Below are positions 1-8,933 of a stretch of DNA of 64,000 nucleotides, piece after piece. Source of the stretch: Phycisphaerales bacterium UBA1845. Lineage in GTDB: Bacteria > Planctomycetota > Phycisphaerae > UBA1845. The notes under the pieces were generated by a model. It was not told where the DNA came from, ran no database searches, and saw nothing but the letters and a program-made list of their open reading frames with translations. Within the stretch, counting starts at the first letter, position 1; every line of letters starts with the position of its first letter. Location: positions 1 to 64,000 of the forward strand of contig DDIR01000069.1 in NCBI GenBank assembly GCA_002338715.1. Direction: 5' to 3'. Position numbers and translations under genes: made by a program.

Positions 1-87
1 TTAACTTAATGGCGTTCGGGACAGTCACCTATTTCCGTGTTGGTTTGAGTAAAGGTTCTATTCGCCATTGGTGGCGATGTGTATCTT

Positions 88-116
88 CTGGATTCCCGCT
101 TGCGCGGGAATGACGG
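88..116. repeat. REP-like palindromic dispersed repeat, copy 1
   Basis: A short imperfect palindrome with core ATTCCCGCTTGCGCGGGAAT, flanked by CTGG and GACGG. Near-identical copies occur at about 38377-38406 (same orientation) and 53648-53675 (inverted), all between genes. This copy lies downstream of the minus-strand glycosyltransferase. The 1-196 stretch holds nothing else that I recognise. Confidence 0.7.
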
Positions 117-196
117 CGAGTGGTTCTGGCTTGGGTTTCGGACGACTGGTATTGGCCCGGCCTGGCCTTCTTGCTGCGGTTTCCACGGCTCTCGGC

Positions 197-1333
197 TTAG
201 ACCGCTTGTGCTTCGCGCGATACTGCTCGGGCTAGTTTGATTTTCGATTTGAATGTATTGTGTTGCAGGCGGTTCTCGCGGCGTGGGGCTTTCTCCCATA
301 GCTTCAGGTATTCGTCAGCCGTTTTTGACCAGCTCAGTTTGCAGGCGTGTCGGTATCCGGCTTCTACTCGTTTCTGGCGTTCTTCGTCGTGGGTTGCGTA
401 GTGGGCGACGTGGGCTGCGATCGTTTCGGCATCGCCGCCGGACACGAGGTATGGGCTGAACGGTTCGCCGTTGACGTACAGGTCCTTGAGCGGATCCGGG
501 TACGCGGCGACGACCAGGCGACGACGGGCCATCGATTCCTGGATGGCCATCCTTCCCGCGATGAACGCGAAACATCCGTCGGTGATGCGTTCCTGGGCGT
601 CCGGCTGCCATCCGTGGAAGGTGATCGGGAGTGCACCTTCCTGCGAACTTCGCTGCAACGATTCGCGGAGCGTTCCGTCGCCATAGACGTCGAGATGGAT
701 GTTGAGTTTGTGGCGATCGCGCAGCACCTGAATCGCTTCCACGTAGATTTCGATGGCGCTATCGGGTTCGAGACGGCCTACGAATGTCGCCGAGTCGGGC
801 TTGGGTTCTTCGATCTTTTCAAGGTCGGCGGCTTCTGGATACAAACCCTGATTGGGGACGCAATCGGGTTTGACGCCGAGCATCGGTTCGATGAATTCAC
901 CGTCGTGGATGATGCCATCGACGAGATTCAACGTGCGGCGGGCGCGGGCTTTTTCCTGTTCGGGAACCGGGTAGGTGTACGACATGCCATGCCGCGTGAG
1001 GAAGAGCGGTTTGTTGGGCATGGTCCACGCAAGCATCCGGTAGAAATATTCCAATACGAGCGTGTCGCTGATGTGGATGACGTCGGCATCGCAAAACAGC
1101 TTGCGCTTCATCATCAGGTCGAACCAGCAGCGCATGGGCGAGCGGTGCGCGGGGAAGCGATGGACGTGTACGCCTTCGTGAACTTCGCTGGCGGGCAGGC
1201 CGTCTTCGTGGGCCGCGCATACGAGATCAACGCGGTGTCCTTTGGCGATGAGCGCCTGGCTGAGACGGTGCATGTACTTTTCCACACCGCCGACTGCCGG
1301 CCAATATCGGTACGTCACGAATACGATCTTCAT
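197..1333 (-). CDS. Glycosyltransferase family 4 (GT-B fold)
   Basis: A 378-residue protein that probably transfers a sugar from an activated donor during surface glycan synthesis in the cytoplasm. The N-terminal acceptor half has the GT4 loop GGVEKYMHRLSQAL (about residues 15-28). The donor half opens with FVGRLEPDSAIEIYVEA (about 190) and contains IAGRMAIQESMARRRLVVAA, which aligns with the GT4 E-x7-E region. The second Glu (QES) is kept, but the first (usually an EG pair) appears replaced by GR, so donor chemistry may differ. The ATG overlaps the stop of the upstream methyltransferase by 4 bp (ATGA), so it is the last gene of a GT2-methyltransferase-GT4 operon. The sugar and acceptor cannot be told from sequence. 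Confidence 0.88.
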   Translation of the reverse strand: MKIVFVTYRYWPAVGGVEKYMHRLSQALIAKGHRVDLVCAAHEDGLPASEVHEGVHVHRFPAHRSPMRCWFDLMMKRKLFCDADVIHISDTLVLEYFYRMLAWTMPNKPLFLTRHGMSYTYPVPEQEKARARRTLNLVDGIIHDGEFIEPMLGVKPDCVPNQGLYPEAADLEKIEEPKPDSATFVGRLEPDSAIEIYVEAIQVLRDRHKLNIHLDVYGDGTLRESLQRSSQEGALPITFHGWQPDAQERITDGCFAFIAGRMAIQESMARRRLVVAAYPDPLKDLYVNGEPFSPYLVSGGDAETIAAHVAHYATHDEERQKRVEAGYRHACKLSWSKTADEYLKLWEKAPRRENRLQHNTFKSKIKLARAVSREAQAV

Positions 1334-2076
1334 AGAGTGCCTTCCGCCCCCACCCTCGAGAGATTCTCTTTGCGAAGCGCGATGCGTTCACCGGCTAGCT
1401 TGCTAACGATGGCCGATGCTTTCGACGGTCCGAGTATGCTGACCAGACCATTCGCGACAACGCCCTTCCAGCCGGTGCGTTTTCTTGCAGCAAAGCACCC
1501 CACCAAAAATGGCGGATCGAATGGCGGCTTGGCCAAAGCGCATACATCGGCACGGTTCTCCAAAACTGTGTAGGCGAATCGCGGAAACGGCTTGAAGTCT
1601 TCGTCAGACCAGGTGCTCAGGTGTGCTTCTGCCGGATTTTCCAGAATACCGTCGCGCTTCTGGGCGTCGCGCGGATACGTCAGCAAAACGCATTTCGTGG
1701 CGTGTTCGTAGAGTTTCTGAATCATACGCTGGCCATCCTCCTTGGTGAAGTGCTCGAGCACATCGCCCATGAAGATGACGTCGTATTGCCCCAAACTGTC
1801 GATGACCGATTCAGCTTGGCCGATGTGGATATGATCGTAGATATAATCATGCAGGGGTGACAGGTAATCTGGAAAGACTTCGATGCCTTCGAGGCGCATG
1901 CGCCACCCGCCGCGTTTTGTCTCGTCTGCGTTCTTCGCCGACCAGACGTCGACGTACTCGCGAAACAACACGCCGTACTTTCCAAACCCAACGCCCACGT
2001 CGAGTATGGACTGCGGCTGAATCTGCCGGACAGCATTGGCAATCACTGGAATGGCATAGGGCGCACTGGCGGCCAT
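1330..2076 (-). CDS. Class I SAM-dependent methyltransferase
   Basis: A 248-residue Rossmann methyltransferase. Motif I is ILDVGVGFGKYGVLF, and the post-motif segment YDVIFMGDVLEHF carries the D/E-H signature of the Methyltransf_11/23 type. The family moves the methyl group of S-adenosylmethionine to a small molecule or glycan. I start it at the ATG at 2076 because AGGAG lies 9 nt upstream; a TTG at 2085 is in frame but would touch that Shine-Dalgarno. It begins 12 nt after the GT2 stop and overlaps the next GT4 start, so the three are surely co-transcribed. A role in O-methylating a surface sugar is inferred from context only. Confidence 0.85.
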   Translation of the reverse strand: MAASAPYAIPVIANAVRQIQPQSILDVGVGFGKYGVLFREYVDVWSAKNADETKRGGWRMRLEGIEVFPDYLSPLHDYIYDHIHIGQAESVIDSLGQYDVIFMGDVLEHFTKEDGQRMIQKLYEHATKCVLLTYPRDAQKRDGILENPAEAHLSTWSDEDFKPFPRFAYTVLENRADVCALAKPPFDPPFLVGCFAARKRTGWKGVVANGLVSILGPSKASAIVSKLAGERIALRKENLSRVGAEGTL

Positions 2077-2088
2077 CGGTATCAACTC

Positions 2089-3087
2089 CTATCCGACCTG
2101 TACGGGTACCTGCGTAGACTCTTCGGCTGAACGTTGCGTGCGAGCCGCCCATGTCGCTTGCGCGAGATGCAGTGCGGTGCTCCAATCGGCGTGATGCTGG
2201 AGCGCTTTCCAGAATGCAGTACGGGCAGAGCGGAATTCACCGCTCTTGAAATGGTCGAATGCCATCTGGCGAAAGCAGTGGGCGAGCTTGCCTTGGAGTT
2301 TGCGGCGTGCGTCGCTCGATGCTTCGGGGAAGCGTTCGAGGATTTTCTGCATGGCCAGCGCCTGGTGTTGCGTGTTGCGAACCGGACTCGTCAGGCTCAG
2401 ACTCCCAGGCGTCTGGTGTTGCAGCGACAACGGTTCGCCGACATATCCGACGCGACACTTGGCCGCGACATCCAGGAAGAAAAGCCATTCTTCCGAGTAC
2501 TGCTGCCCCGGTGGGAATCGGATTTCGGAACCCAGCACGCTGCGACGGACCATTGCCGTGATCGGTGAGATGACGTAGCTGACGACCATTCGATCGACCA
2601 GGCGCCGGTCGCAGACAAACTGGCGCGGTGCGATCTCCTCCATGCGCACCGGGCCCTCCTCTTCGACCAATTCGTTAAATGCGCTGCGGTGCAGTTCGCC
2701 ATTCACATCGATGCACGAGAAGTCGCTGAAGACCAAACCGAGTTCTGGCCGGCGGCAAAACAATTCCAACTGACGCAGCAATTTGTTCGGACCGAACTCA
2801 TCGTCGGCGTCGAGAAACGCGATGTATTCGCCTTTGGCCCGATCGATGCCGGCATTGCGGGCGACGCTGCTGCCCGATTGTTTTTGACGGTGGTATTTCA
2901 TGCGATCGCCCAGACGGAGGCGATATTGCTGGATGGCGCTGAGGGTGTTGTCCGTCGAACCGTCGTCGATGACGATCAATTCCCACGAAATCGCCCGCTG
3001 CCCCATCACCGACATGATCGCGCGTGGCAGCGTGTTCGCTGAGTTAAACGTTGGGATCACAACACTGACAAGCGGCGTATGGGCCAT
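2089..3087 (-). CDS. Glycosyltransferase family 2 (GT-A fold)
   Basis: A 332-residue GT2 enzyme. The start PLVSVVIPTFNSANTL and WELIVIDDGSTDNT are classic nucleotide-sugar-binding strands, and YIAFLDADDEFGP holds the metal-binding D-x-D (DAD). The open frame extends upstream to 3393, but that part has no GT similarity and would run into the divergent gene, so I use the ATG at 3087, immediately before the conserved first strand. It is the first gene of the minus-strand glycan operon. The 245-bp gap to the divergent methyltransferase should hold both promoters. Specificity is unknown; members of this type add single sugars to polysaccharides, lipids or proteins. Confidence 0.87.
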   Translation of the reverse strand: MAHTPLVSVVIPTFNSANTLPRAIMSVMGQRAISWELIVIDDGSTDNTLSAIQQYRLRLGDRMKYHRQKQSGSSVARNAGIDRAKGEYIAFLDADDEFGPNKLLRQLELFCRRPELGLVFSDFSCIDVNGELHRSAFNELVEEEGPVRMEEIAPRQFVCDRRLVDRMVVSYVISPITAMVRRSVLGSEIRFPPGQQYSEEWLFFLDVAAKCRVGYVGEPLSLQHQTPGSLSLTSPVRNTQHQALAMQKILERFPEASSDARRKLQGKLAHCFRQMAFDHFKSGEFRSARTAFWKALQHHADWSTALHLAQATWAARTQRSAEESTQVPVQVG

Positions 3088-3332
3088 GATACTCGTATCT
3101 TCCAAAGGCCTTTCGAGGGCGACAAGACAGACAATCCGGGCGCACCGCTGCACGCCTCCCATTATTATCGGATGACATTGGATTGAACTTAGGCCGAAAT
3201 TGCCGCTTCCTTTAGCCTCCGCCTCAGCCAAACAGGTTCCGGCCGATCGTCCTTCAGCACGCCGCTCACCCGTCCGATAAAAGTCATTGAGACACCTTGC
3301 GCGCAACACGAAACGCCGGAGCAAAGGCATCC

Positions 3333-4142
3333 ATGACCGAACAGGCCACCATTCAACTGAACCAACCGCCATCACGTCACGATACCGGAACACCGGTTTG
3401 GGAGCGGGTATGGCGACACGTGCCCGACGACGCCAAGGATGATGCGGCGCTGACGCGTGAACGTGAGGGTCCGCGCTGGGCCTGCATGGTTGATGCGATG
3501 GTCGAGACGTTTGGCACGTTGGAAGGCCTGCGAACGGTTGAACTCGGTAGCGGCAGAGCCGATCTTTCTGTGCTGCTAGCCGAACGCGGCGCGAAGGTCA
3601 CGCTGATCGATCAAAGCGACAAAGCCCTCGACCTTGCCCGGCAGCGATTCGACCGACTTGGATTGGCTGCCGATTATCGCGAAGGCGACTTGCTCAATCC
3701 CGGCAAGCTGGTTGACGAAGGCTTCGACGTTTCGCTGTCGTACGGGGTTATCGAGCATTTCAAACACGACGCACGCACCAAAACCATGCAAACGCATCAC
3801 GATGTTTTGCGCCCGGGCGGGTTGGCTGTCATCGGTGTGCCCAATTCGAATTGCCCGCAATACCGCGTATGGAAGGCGTATCTTGAGCTGCGCGGATGGT
3901 GGCCTTATGGGATGGAAATCCCCTATTCGCGTCGTGAGTTGCTGCGCCGGGCGGAAGATGTCGGGTTCGTGAACTGCCGAGTGCCGTGCACGGGTTTCTG
4001 GCAGGCCTTAGGCGACCAATGGGGTCGCAGCATCATTGGGCGTGGGCCCGACTGGAGCCAGAAGCGATCGATGTGGGATTGGTGGTTCGGGTTTTCGCTG
4101 CTGTTTTTGGGCTGGCGACAATCCGGCGCAAGCGGCGGGTGA
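3333..4142 (+). CDS. Class I SAM-dependent methyltransferase
   Basis: A 269-residue protein with motif I TVELGSGRADLSVLLAERG, an acidic residue ending strand 2 (VTLIDQSDKALDLA), and FDVSLSYGVIEHF. These define a Methyltransf_11/25-like SAM enzyme. The C-terminal half (VWKAYLELRGWWPYGMEIPY and onward) is rich in Trp and may bind a hydrophobic or sugar acceptor. The frame is open from 3297, but the ATG at 3333 has GGAG upstream and yields a compact N-terminus, so I prefer it. It is divergent from the GT operon and lies 21 bp ahead of the sulfatase-like gene, suggesting a two-gene operon. Confidence 0.85.
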   Translation: MTEQATIQLNQPPSRHDTGTPVWERVWRHVPDDAKDDAALTREREGPRWACMVDAMVETFGTLEGLRTVELGSGRADLSVLLAERGAKVTLIDQSDKALDLARQRFDRLGLAADYREGDLLNPGKLVDEGFDVSLSYGVIEHFKHDARTKTMQTHHDVLRPGGLAVIGVPNSNCPQYRVWKAYLELRGWWPYGMEIPYSRRELLRRAEDVGFVNCRVPCTGFWQALGDQWGRSIIGRGPDWSQKRSMWDWWFGFSLLFLGWRQSGASGG

Positions 4143-4163
4143 TGAACGAAGGAGTGTCACATC

Positions 4164-5630
4164 ATGGCACGTAAGATTGCAGTCTCTATCGTGATCGTCG
4201 CAGTGACGCTGTGCGTTCTGCTATTTAAGAGCGGCCCGCAAAGCAGTGTCGCCCGACAATCACCGCAAAGCGCCACCCCTTCCAAACTTCAGAAATTCTT
4301 CAGTTCCCATGTCGAACGCGAAGCAAACGGGAACTGTGTCCTCCTGATCTCGATCGACACGCTCCGCCCCGATCACCTGGGGATGTACGGCTATTCGCGA
4401 AACACCAGCCCCAACATGAACGCCTTCGCCGAGAATGGCACAGTATTCACGCGGGCGTATTCGACAGCCCCCCTCACCACCCCCAGCGTCGTGAGCATGT
4501 TGACCGGATTCACCCCGAATCGCCACGGCGTTCGATTGCTTTGGCAGCCGATCGATAGCGGGACCATTACCGTCGCCGATCATTTGCATCGCGCCGGTTA
4601 CGATACTGCGGCTGTCGTTTCGAATATCGTGCTGGGCAACGAAGCGTCGCGCATTGGCGAGCGTTTCGCGTTCTATGATGAATCCGTTGATGAACCGGAA
4701 GCCAATCGGCCGGACATGCTGGAGCGCAATGCCGTGCGGACGACAGATGCGGCGATTCAATGGCTTCAAAATCGACGCGACGCCGAACGTCCATTTTTTC
4801 TATGGGTCCACTACATCGACCCCCACGGTCCGTATGACGCGCCTTCCGATGCGCCGGTAGACTTCACCCATGAACAACCCGTACCGGTTGAAGTTGAGCG
4901 CATCGCGGAGTATGTGCGCGATGGCGAAATGGCCGACGGCGCCGAATACGTCGATCGCTACGATGAAGAGATTGCCTACACGGATCGCGAAGTCGGACGA
5001 TTGCTGGCTGCCTTCGACGCAATCAACTTATCGCAACCACCGCTGGCCATCATCACGTCTGACCATGGCGAAAACATGATGGAAGGTCACACGTATTTCT
5101 CGCACGGATATGACGTTAACGATGCAGTCATTCACATCCCACTGATTGTTCGACATCCGTCAATCAAACCGGGAATGAACGATCGCGTTTCTTCAATCGT
5201 GGACATCATGCCGACCATTTTGGAATTTGTCGGACTCGCTGTGCCTCCCAAACTCGATGGATTGGCGATTGGTCAAACGAATTCAGTTCGAAGCATGTAT
5301 GCAGAAGGTCTAGATAGCGGCGGCAGCGGTGGATTGCACCGGACGCTTATCAGTGACAGCACCAAGACCGTTGTCCAACATGGCCGCTCCAATGAGCCCC
5401 GCGACCGTTGGCAGTTTGATTTGAAGATCGATCCCAACGCACAAAAACGCCTGCCCGTCGCGGAATCGTCGGATGCGTTTGAAAGGCTATGTCAACTGAT
5501 TCGCAGCGATCCCGATCCAGGCGGTCGCCCCACACACCTCGCCAACGACAAGCATTCGCACGGTCCGGTGGCGGGCAATGCAGACGCAAAATCGATGCGG
5601 GCACTGCGCAGCCTCGGTTACGTAGAGTAG
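4164..5630 (+). CDS. Sulfatase-fold (alkaline phosphatase superfamily) exported protein with a Thr in the nucleophile position
   Basis: A 488-residue protein with an N-terminal hydrophobic segment (residues about 4-22), so exported or membrane-anchored. Metal-binding motifs of the sulfatase fold are present: LLISIDTLRPDHLGMYGY near residue 56 and ITSDHGENM near 295. At the nucleophile, sulfatases have C/S-x-P-S-R, matured to formylglycine; here the sequence is PLTTPSVVSMLTG, with Thr in that position and no Arg. Thr is the nucleophile in phosphoglycerol transferases and phosphonate hydrolase relatives, so the enzyme may act on a phospho- rather than a sulfo-ester. AAGGAG precedes the ATG by 8 nt. 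It follows the methyltransferase closely. Confidence 0.82.
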   Translation: MARKIAVSIVIVAVTLCVLLFKSGPQSSVARQSPQSATPSKLQKFFSSHVEREANGNCVLLISIDTLRPDHLGMYGYSRNTSPNMNAFAENGTVFTRAYSTAPLTTPSVVSMLTGFTPNRHGVRLLWQPIDSGTITVADHLHRAGYDTAAVVSNIVLGNEASRIGERFAFYDESVDEPEANRPDMLERNAVRTTDAAIQWLQNRRDAERPFFLWVHYIDPHGPYDAPSDAPVDFTHEQPVPVEVERIAEYVRDGEMADGAEYVDRYDEEIAYTDREVGRLLAAFDAINLSQPPLAIITSDHGENMMEGHTYFSHGYDVNDAVIHIPLIVRHPSIKPGMNDRVSSIVDIMPTILEFVGLAVPPKLDGLAIGQTNSVRSMYAEGLDSGGSGGLHRTLISDSTKTVVQHGRSNEPRDRWQFDLKIDPNAQKRLPVAESSDAFERLCQLIRSDPDPGGRPTHLANDKHSHGPVAGNADAKSMRALRSLGYVE

Positions 5631-5664
5631 TTCGCAGGGTGGGCCGTGCAGATTTTCTCAGTGA

Positions 5665-6852
5665 TCACAGTTCGATGACGATCGGTTTTCCCTTGGTAAG
5701 TTGCAACAGAAGTTCGTTGGATACATCCACGCCCAATCCACGTTCGTGCAATTTGGGAAGACTTCCCGCCCAAGTGAAGCGCACGCGCTTTTCTGCGATG
5801 TCGTGGCGACTTAAGAGCGGACCGAAACTCCCTTCGCAGAACTGCACACCCGGCGTCATCTGAATGAAGCGCACACCGGCGGCTGACAATAGGCTTGTCT
5901 CCCCAACCATGCAGCCCAATTGCGTTTGAATGTTTCGCTTGATGGCGAAGCTGGCCAACTTCAACGCCGCGAGCAAACCGCCGCACTTGCTCACGCGGAT
6001 GTTGAATCCATCGGCGACGCCAAGTTCGTGGAGGCGTTCTGCGTCTTCAAGGGTCGAGAGCGATTCGTCGTGAAAGACAGGCACGTCGCAGCGTTTCTTG
6101 AGTTCGACAAGATCGCGATCCTTCGAGCGGGGAAGCGGCTGCTCTATTCCGGAAAGCGGAAGGTGTCGCCAGCGATTCAAGAATTCCACCGCTTGTTCGA
6201 CATCCCAAACGCCATTGGCATCGAGACGAAGCGTGGCTTTTCCGCGGGACAGCAGTCGACCAATCACACGAGCGATTGTTTCGACGCGGGCGTCGTCGTC
6301 AGACATCCCCACCTTCAATTTGAAATTGCGAAACCCAGCCCACTTGGCAAGTCGCGCGCTTCGCACATTGGATTCGAGGGAATCGGAAGCGAGCACCATG
6401 CTGAAGCGAGCGGTTCTGGCGCTTCCGGGCGTACCCAGTCTCGGATCGCCCAACCAACCCACGACGCTATCCAGCGAACGATTCCCACTCCGCAGCACCG
6501 CATCCAGAAGGGCCAACTCCACGCACGCCCGCGCCGCAGAACAATTCATCCCGCCTTCGTCAATGCTCGGCAGCGCGTCGATCGCCTCCAATGCCTCGGG
6601 AAAACTCCGCGGCGAAAACGCCAGCAGTTCCCGGGCAAACTCTCCCTGAAGCAACTCAAGGACCGACGCATTGGTCTCACCCGTCACGTATTCGCGCGGC
6701 AGGGTCTCACCATAGCCGACGGCTCCGTTCATCAACTCGACGGCCACCACAATCGGCTCGCTGACCGCCCGCTCGGAAGTGGCATGCGACACCTTGCGTC
6801 CCAACGGGAACGAAAGCGGGTAGATCGTCATGCGTTTAACGGCGAGGGTCAT
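5665..6852 (-). CDS. Enolase-superfamily enzyme, muconate cycloisomerase / dipeptide epimerase-like
   Basis: A 395-residue protein with the capping domain (residues 1-130) and TIM barrel of the MLE subgroup. Visible catalytic elements are the K-x-K of strand 2 (FKLKVG), metal ligands in LRLDANGVWD, GIEQPL and VFHDESL, and the C-terminal QLGCMVGETSLLSAAG. These enzymes abstract a proton alpha to a carboxylate. In muconate-lactonising and Ala-Glu epimerase enzymes the sixth strand reads N-I-K-x-x-K-x-G-G; here it is NIRVSKCGG, with Arg for the first Lys, so the substrate and even the reaction are uncertain. It is convergent with the sulfatase-like gene. No clear Shine-Dalgarno is visible; a second ATG lies 7 codons in. 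Confidence 0.8.
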   Translation of the reverse strand: MTLAVKRMTIYPLSFPLGRKVSHATSERAVSEPIVVAVELMNGAVGYGETLPREYVTGETNASVLELLQGEFARELLAFSPRSFPEALEAIDALPSIDEGGMNCSAARACVELALLDAVLRSGNRSLDSVVGWLGDPRLGTPGSARTARFSMVLASDSLESNVRSARLAKWAGFRNFKLKVGMSDDDARVETIARVIGRLLSRGKATLRLDANGVWDVEQAVEFLNRWRHLPLSGIEQPLPRSKDRDLVELKKRCDVPVFHDESLSTLEDAERLHELGVADGFNIRVSKCGGLLAALKLASFAIKRNIQTQLGCMVGETSLLSAAGVRFIQMTPGVQFCEGSFGPLLSRHDIAEKRVRFTWAGSLPKLHERGLGVDVSNELLLQLTKGKPIVIEL

Positions 6853-6911
6853 GCGATGATTCGTTATAAGCTGATCGTCTCAAGATCGTAATGCGCAGAA
6901 AGGTATCGCAG

Positions 6912-7820
6912 CTACGGTGAATCCGCAATTGAAGTGGCGATCAGCACAAAGTCGGCAAGATCGACATCGTTGTCATCGTCAAGGTCCGCGTCGACCCCGT
7001 CACCGCATAGGGTTGCTGGCGGTTGATTCGGCCCCGCCAAACATCGCTCGAACAACCCATAATCTTCAAGATCACGATCGCCATCACAGTCGAGGTCGCC
7101 GAGGGCGGGCGGTGCGTTCGATCGAGACGTCAGCCGCACGTCATCAAAATCAACCTCGATGCCGGGGTTCTCTGGGGTCTCGGCTTCGTTCAGATTGATC
7201 AGGCGGATTTCGAGATTCTGACCGAGTTGATCGTGCGAAGGGCCGATGATCGCCTCACAGGTGCTGAGTTCGAATTCACCTTCGCCAAGTGCGCCGGCCA
7301 ACCCGTTGTCATCGACGGCAATGATCTCACCGCCAGCCAGCAATTGCACCTGGTATCCGGGAAATCCGTCGATGTCGAATTCGCCGAACACGTCGCAGGG
7401 CGGCGGGCCGATGCCGGTCGCGATGTTGCCCACCTGCGCCGAAAGCGTGTACGTGGTATTCGGCTGAAGTGTCGCGCTCAATTCCTGCCGCAAACCGGCG
7501 GGGCCCATACCGGTCGAGGTGAACAAGAAAACAAGCGCAGCATGCTCGCGTTCCGGCGCCCCACCTGGAAAGAAAACCGAACCAAGTGGCAAGTTGATCC
7601 CGCCAACGGAATTCAACCCTCCGTCCAGCACGCCGTTCGGATCAAACTCAAGCCAGTCGTCGAGCGGCATCACTTCAAAGCAGCCGGGGCTCACCGGATC
7701 ATCTTCAAACCCAGCATTCGCGATGGCTATGTCAACGGGTGGACAAGCCGCCGCTTCGCCAACCCAAAGCGCTGCGCAAATCGCGATGCAAAATGCCTTG
7801 AGAAACTCGAACCTGCCCAT
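6912..7820 (-). CDS. Secreted protein with C-terminal dockerin-like EF-hand repeats
   Basis: A 302-residue protein with a signal peptide (hydrophobic residues about 6-24, cleavage after GEAAA). The middle (about 30-230) looks like a beta-sandwich carbohydrate-binding or jelly-roll domain (NAGFEDDPVSPGCFEVMPLD near its start, ending EVDFDDVRLTSR), as in many planctomycete extracellular proteins. The last 65 residues carry two calcium-loop motifs, DLDCDGDRDLEDYGLFERCL and DLDDDNDVDLADFVLIA, the dockerin type I-like pair used for extracellular attachment. AAAGGA precedes the ATG by 8 nt. The same D-x-D-G-D-x-D loop opens the giant Cys-rich protein at 16-21 kb. The ligand is unknown. Confidence 0.78.
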   Translation of the reverse strand: MGRFEFLKAFCIAICAALWVGEAAACPPVDIAIANAGFEDDPVSPGCFEVMPLDDWLEFDPNGVLDGGLNSVGGINLPLGSVFFPGGAPEREHAALVFLFTSTGMGPAGLRQELSATLQPNTTYTLSAQVGNIATGIGPPPCDVFGEFDIDGFPGYQVQLLAGGEIIAVDDNGLAGALGEGEFELSTCEAIIGPSHDQLGQNLEIRLINLNEAETPENPGIEVDFDDVRLTSRSNAPPALGDLDCDGDRDLEDYGLFERCLAGPNQPPATLCGDGVDADLDDDNDVDLADFVLIATSIADSP

Positions 7821-8081
7821 GTTGCCGATCCTTTGATCATTGTCCGCTCACGTCGGAACAAACCCCGAACCTGTCATGGGTAGCATAGGGGCGAATGATC
7901 CGCCCGTTCAAGACGAAACGGCCTGGCGAAACGTGCGTGGCGGCGAATCGCTTGAAATCGAGCCAATGGCCCATTCCCTTAGAATCAGCAGCATACGCCA
8001 GGCTTCCATGCGGCAAGGTCGATCGTTGAATTCCGCGAACTTGCGAATAGAATCGTCGTCCGCAGGCCCACAAGCCTCAAA

Positions 8082-8155
8082 GCGCCAGTAGCTCAGTTGG
8101 ATAGAGCACCGGATTTCTAATCCGGCGGTCGAAGGTTCGAGTCCTTCCTGGCGCG
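8082..8155 (+). tRNA. tRNA-Arg (anticodon TCT)
   Basis: A full cloverleaf can be read. Acceptor GCGCCAG (8082-8088) pairs with CTGGCGC (8148-8154); the D arm contains AGCTCAGTTGG; the anticodon stem CCGGA/TCCGG (8109-8113 and 8121-8125) closes loop TTTCTAA with anticodon TCT (8116-8118); the T arm contains GGTTCGAGTCC. The discriminator is G8155. CCA is not encoded. It would decode AGA. Confidence 0.95.
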
Positions 8156-8228
8156 TTTCTCACTTGTGCCGACTTTGTCTCAAACCTTGATTGGCCGAAT
8201 GAACTTCGTGTCGGGGATCATCCTGCCC

Positions 8229-8717
8229 ATGGACCTTCTGGATCGCCTGCTCAAGCACGATGCGTGGACGACACGCCAGCTCCTCCAACTTTGCATCCCA
8301 CTTCGCAATGATCAACTGGATCAGGTATTCGACCTTGGACATCGAACATTGCGGGCGACGCTGACTCATTTGATTTACAACATGGAGGCGTGGTCTTCGC
8401 TGATGGAGAGCGTTGATATTGTCACGTCCGATGATTGCTCGATTGCGGGTTTGATCAACCGGTTGGATGATGCAAGCGCTCGCCTTTCGACAACCGCGCG
8501 AAGCGTCTCGGATAGGGACGGCTGGGACGACACCTGGATGGACCACCTTGAGAATCCACCCAAGCGGCGAACATTTGGCGGCAGCATCGCCCACGTCATC
8601 ACCCACAGCATGCACCACCGCGCACAGGTTCTCTACATGCTGAGAATGCTCGGCGTAGACAATCGGCCCGAGGGGGATGTGCTCAGTTGGGAAGACGCGT
8701 ATTCACCCCCTGCTTGA
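8229..8717 (+). CDS. DinB-fold protein (putative metal-dependent thiol transferase)
   Basis: A 162-residue four-helix bundle protein of the DinB/YfiT group. The start MDLLDRLLKHDAWTTRQLL is the typical first helix; HRTLRATLTHLIYNMEAWSSLM is the second helix with the first metal-binding His; and HVITHSMHHRAQVLYMLRML supplies the H-x3-H pair of the third site. In characterised members these His bind Zn or Ni, and some transfer bacillithiol or mycothiol. The frame is open from 8166, only 10 bp after the tRNA, but family alignment favours the ATG at 8229. Substrate unknown. Confidence 0.8.
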   Translation: MDLLDRLLKHDAWTTRQLLQLCIPLRNDQLDQVFDLGHRTLRATLTHLIYNMEAWSSLMESVDIVTSDDCSIAGLINRLDDASARLSTTARSVSDRDGWDDTWMDHLENPPKRRTFGGSIAHVITHSMHHRAQVLYMLRMLGVDNRPEGDVLSWEDAYSPPA

Positions 8718-8933
8718 TTCAGATTTGACTCGGCTAATCTGCGCAAAACCCCCACCAACGCGATCCTCGAATCCGCTTGGTTAGCCGGCGTTTTTCCTGG
8801 ACGCAACCCCCAGCCCAACTTTGTCAGAATGTGAATCGTAGACTCCCACCAACGTTCACTTCCCTCCCCATTCTTGCTGGTCCATTGCAGGATTGGTCTG
8901 GGACAAACTGGACACTGGATAGGGAGACACCGC

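Noticed and set aside
347..1573. A 408-codon plus-strand open frame
   Set aside because: It is antisense to the GT4 and methyltransferase genes, which have clear family motifs.
5920..6891. A 323-codon plus-strand frame
   Set aside because: It is antisense to the enolase-superfamily gene, which carries all its metal ligands.
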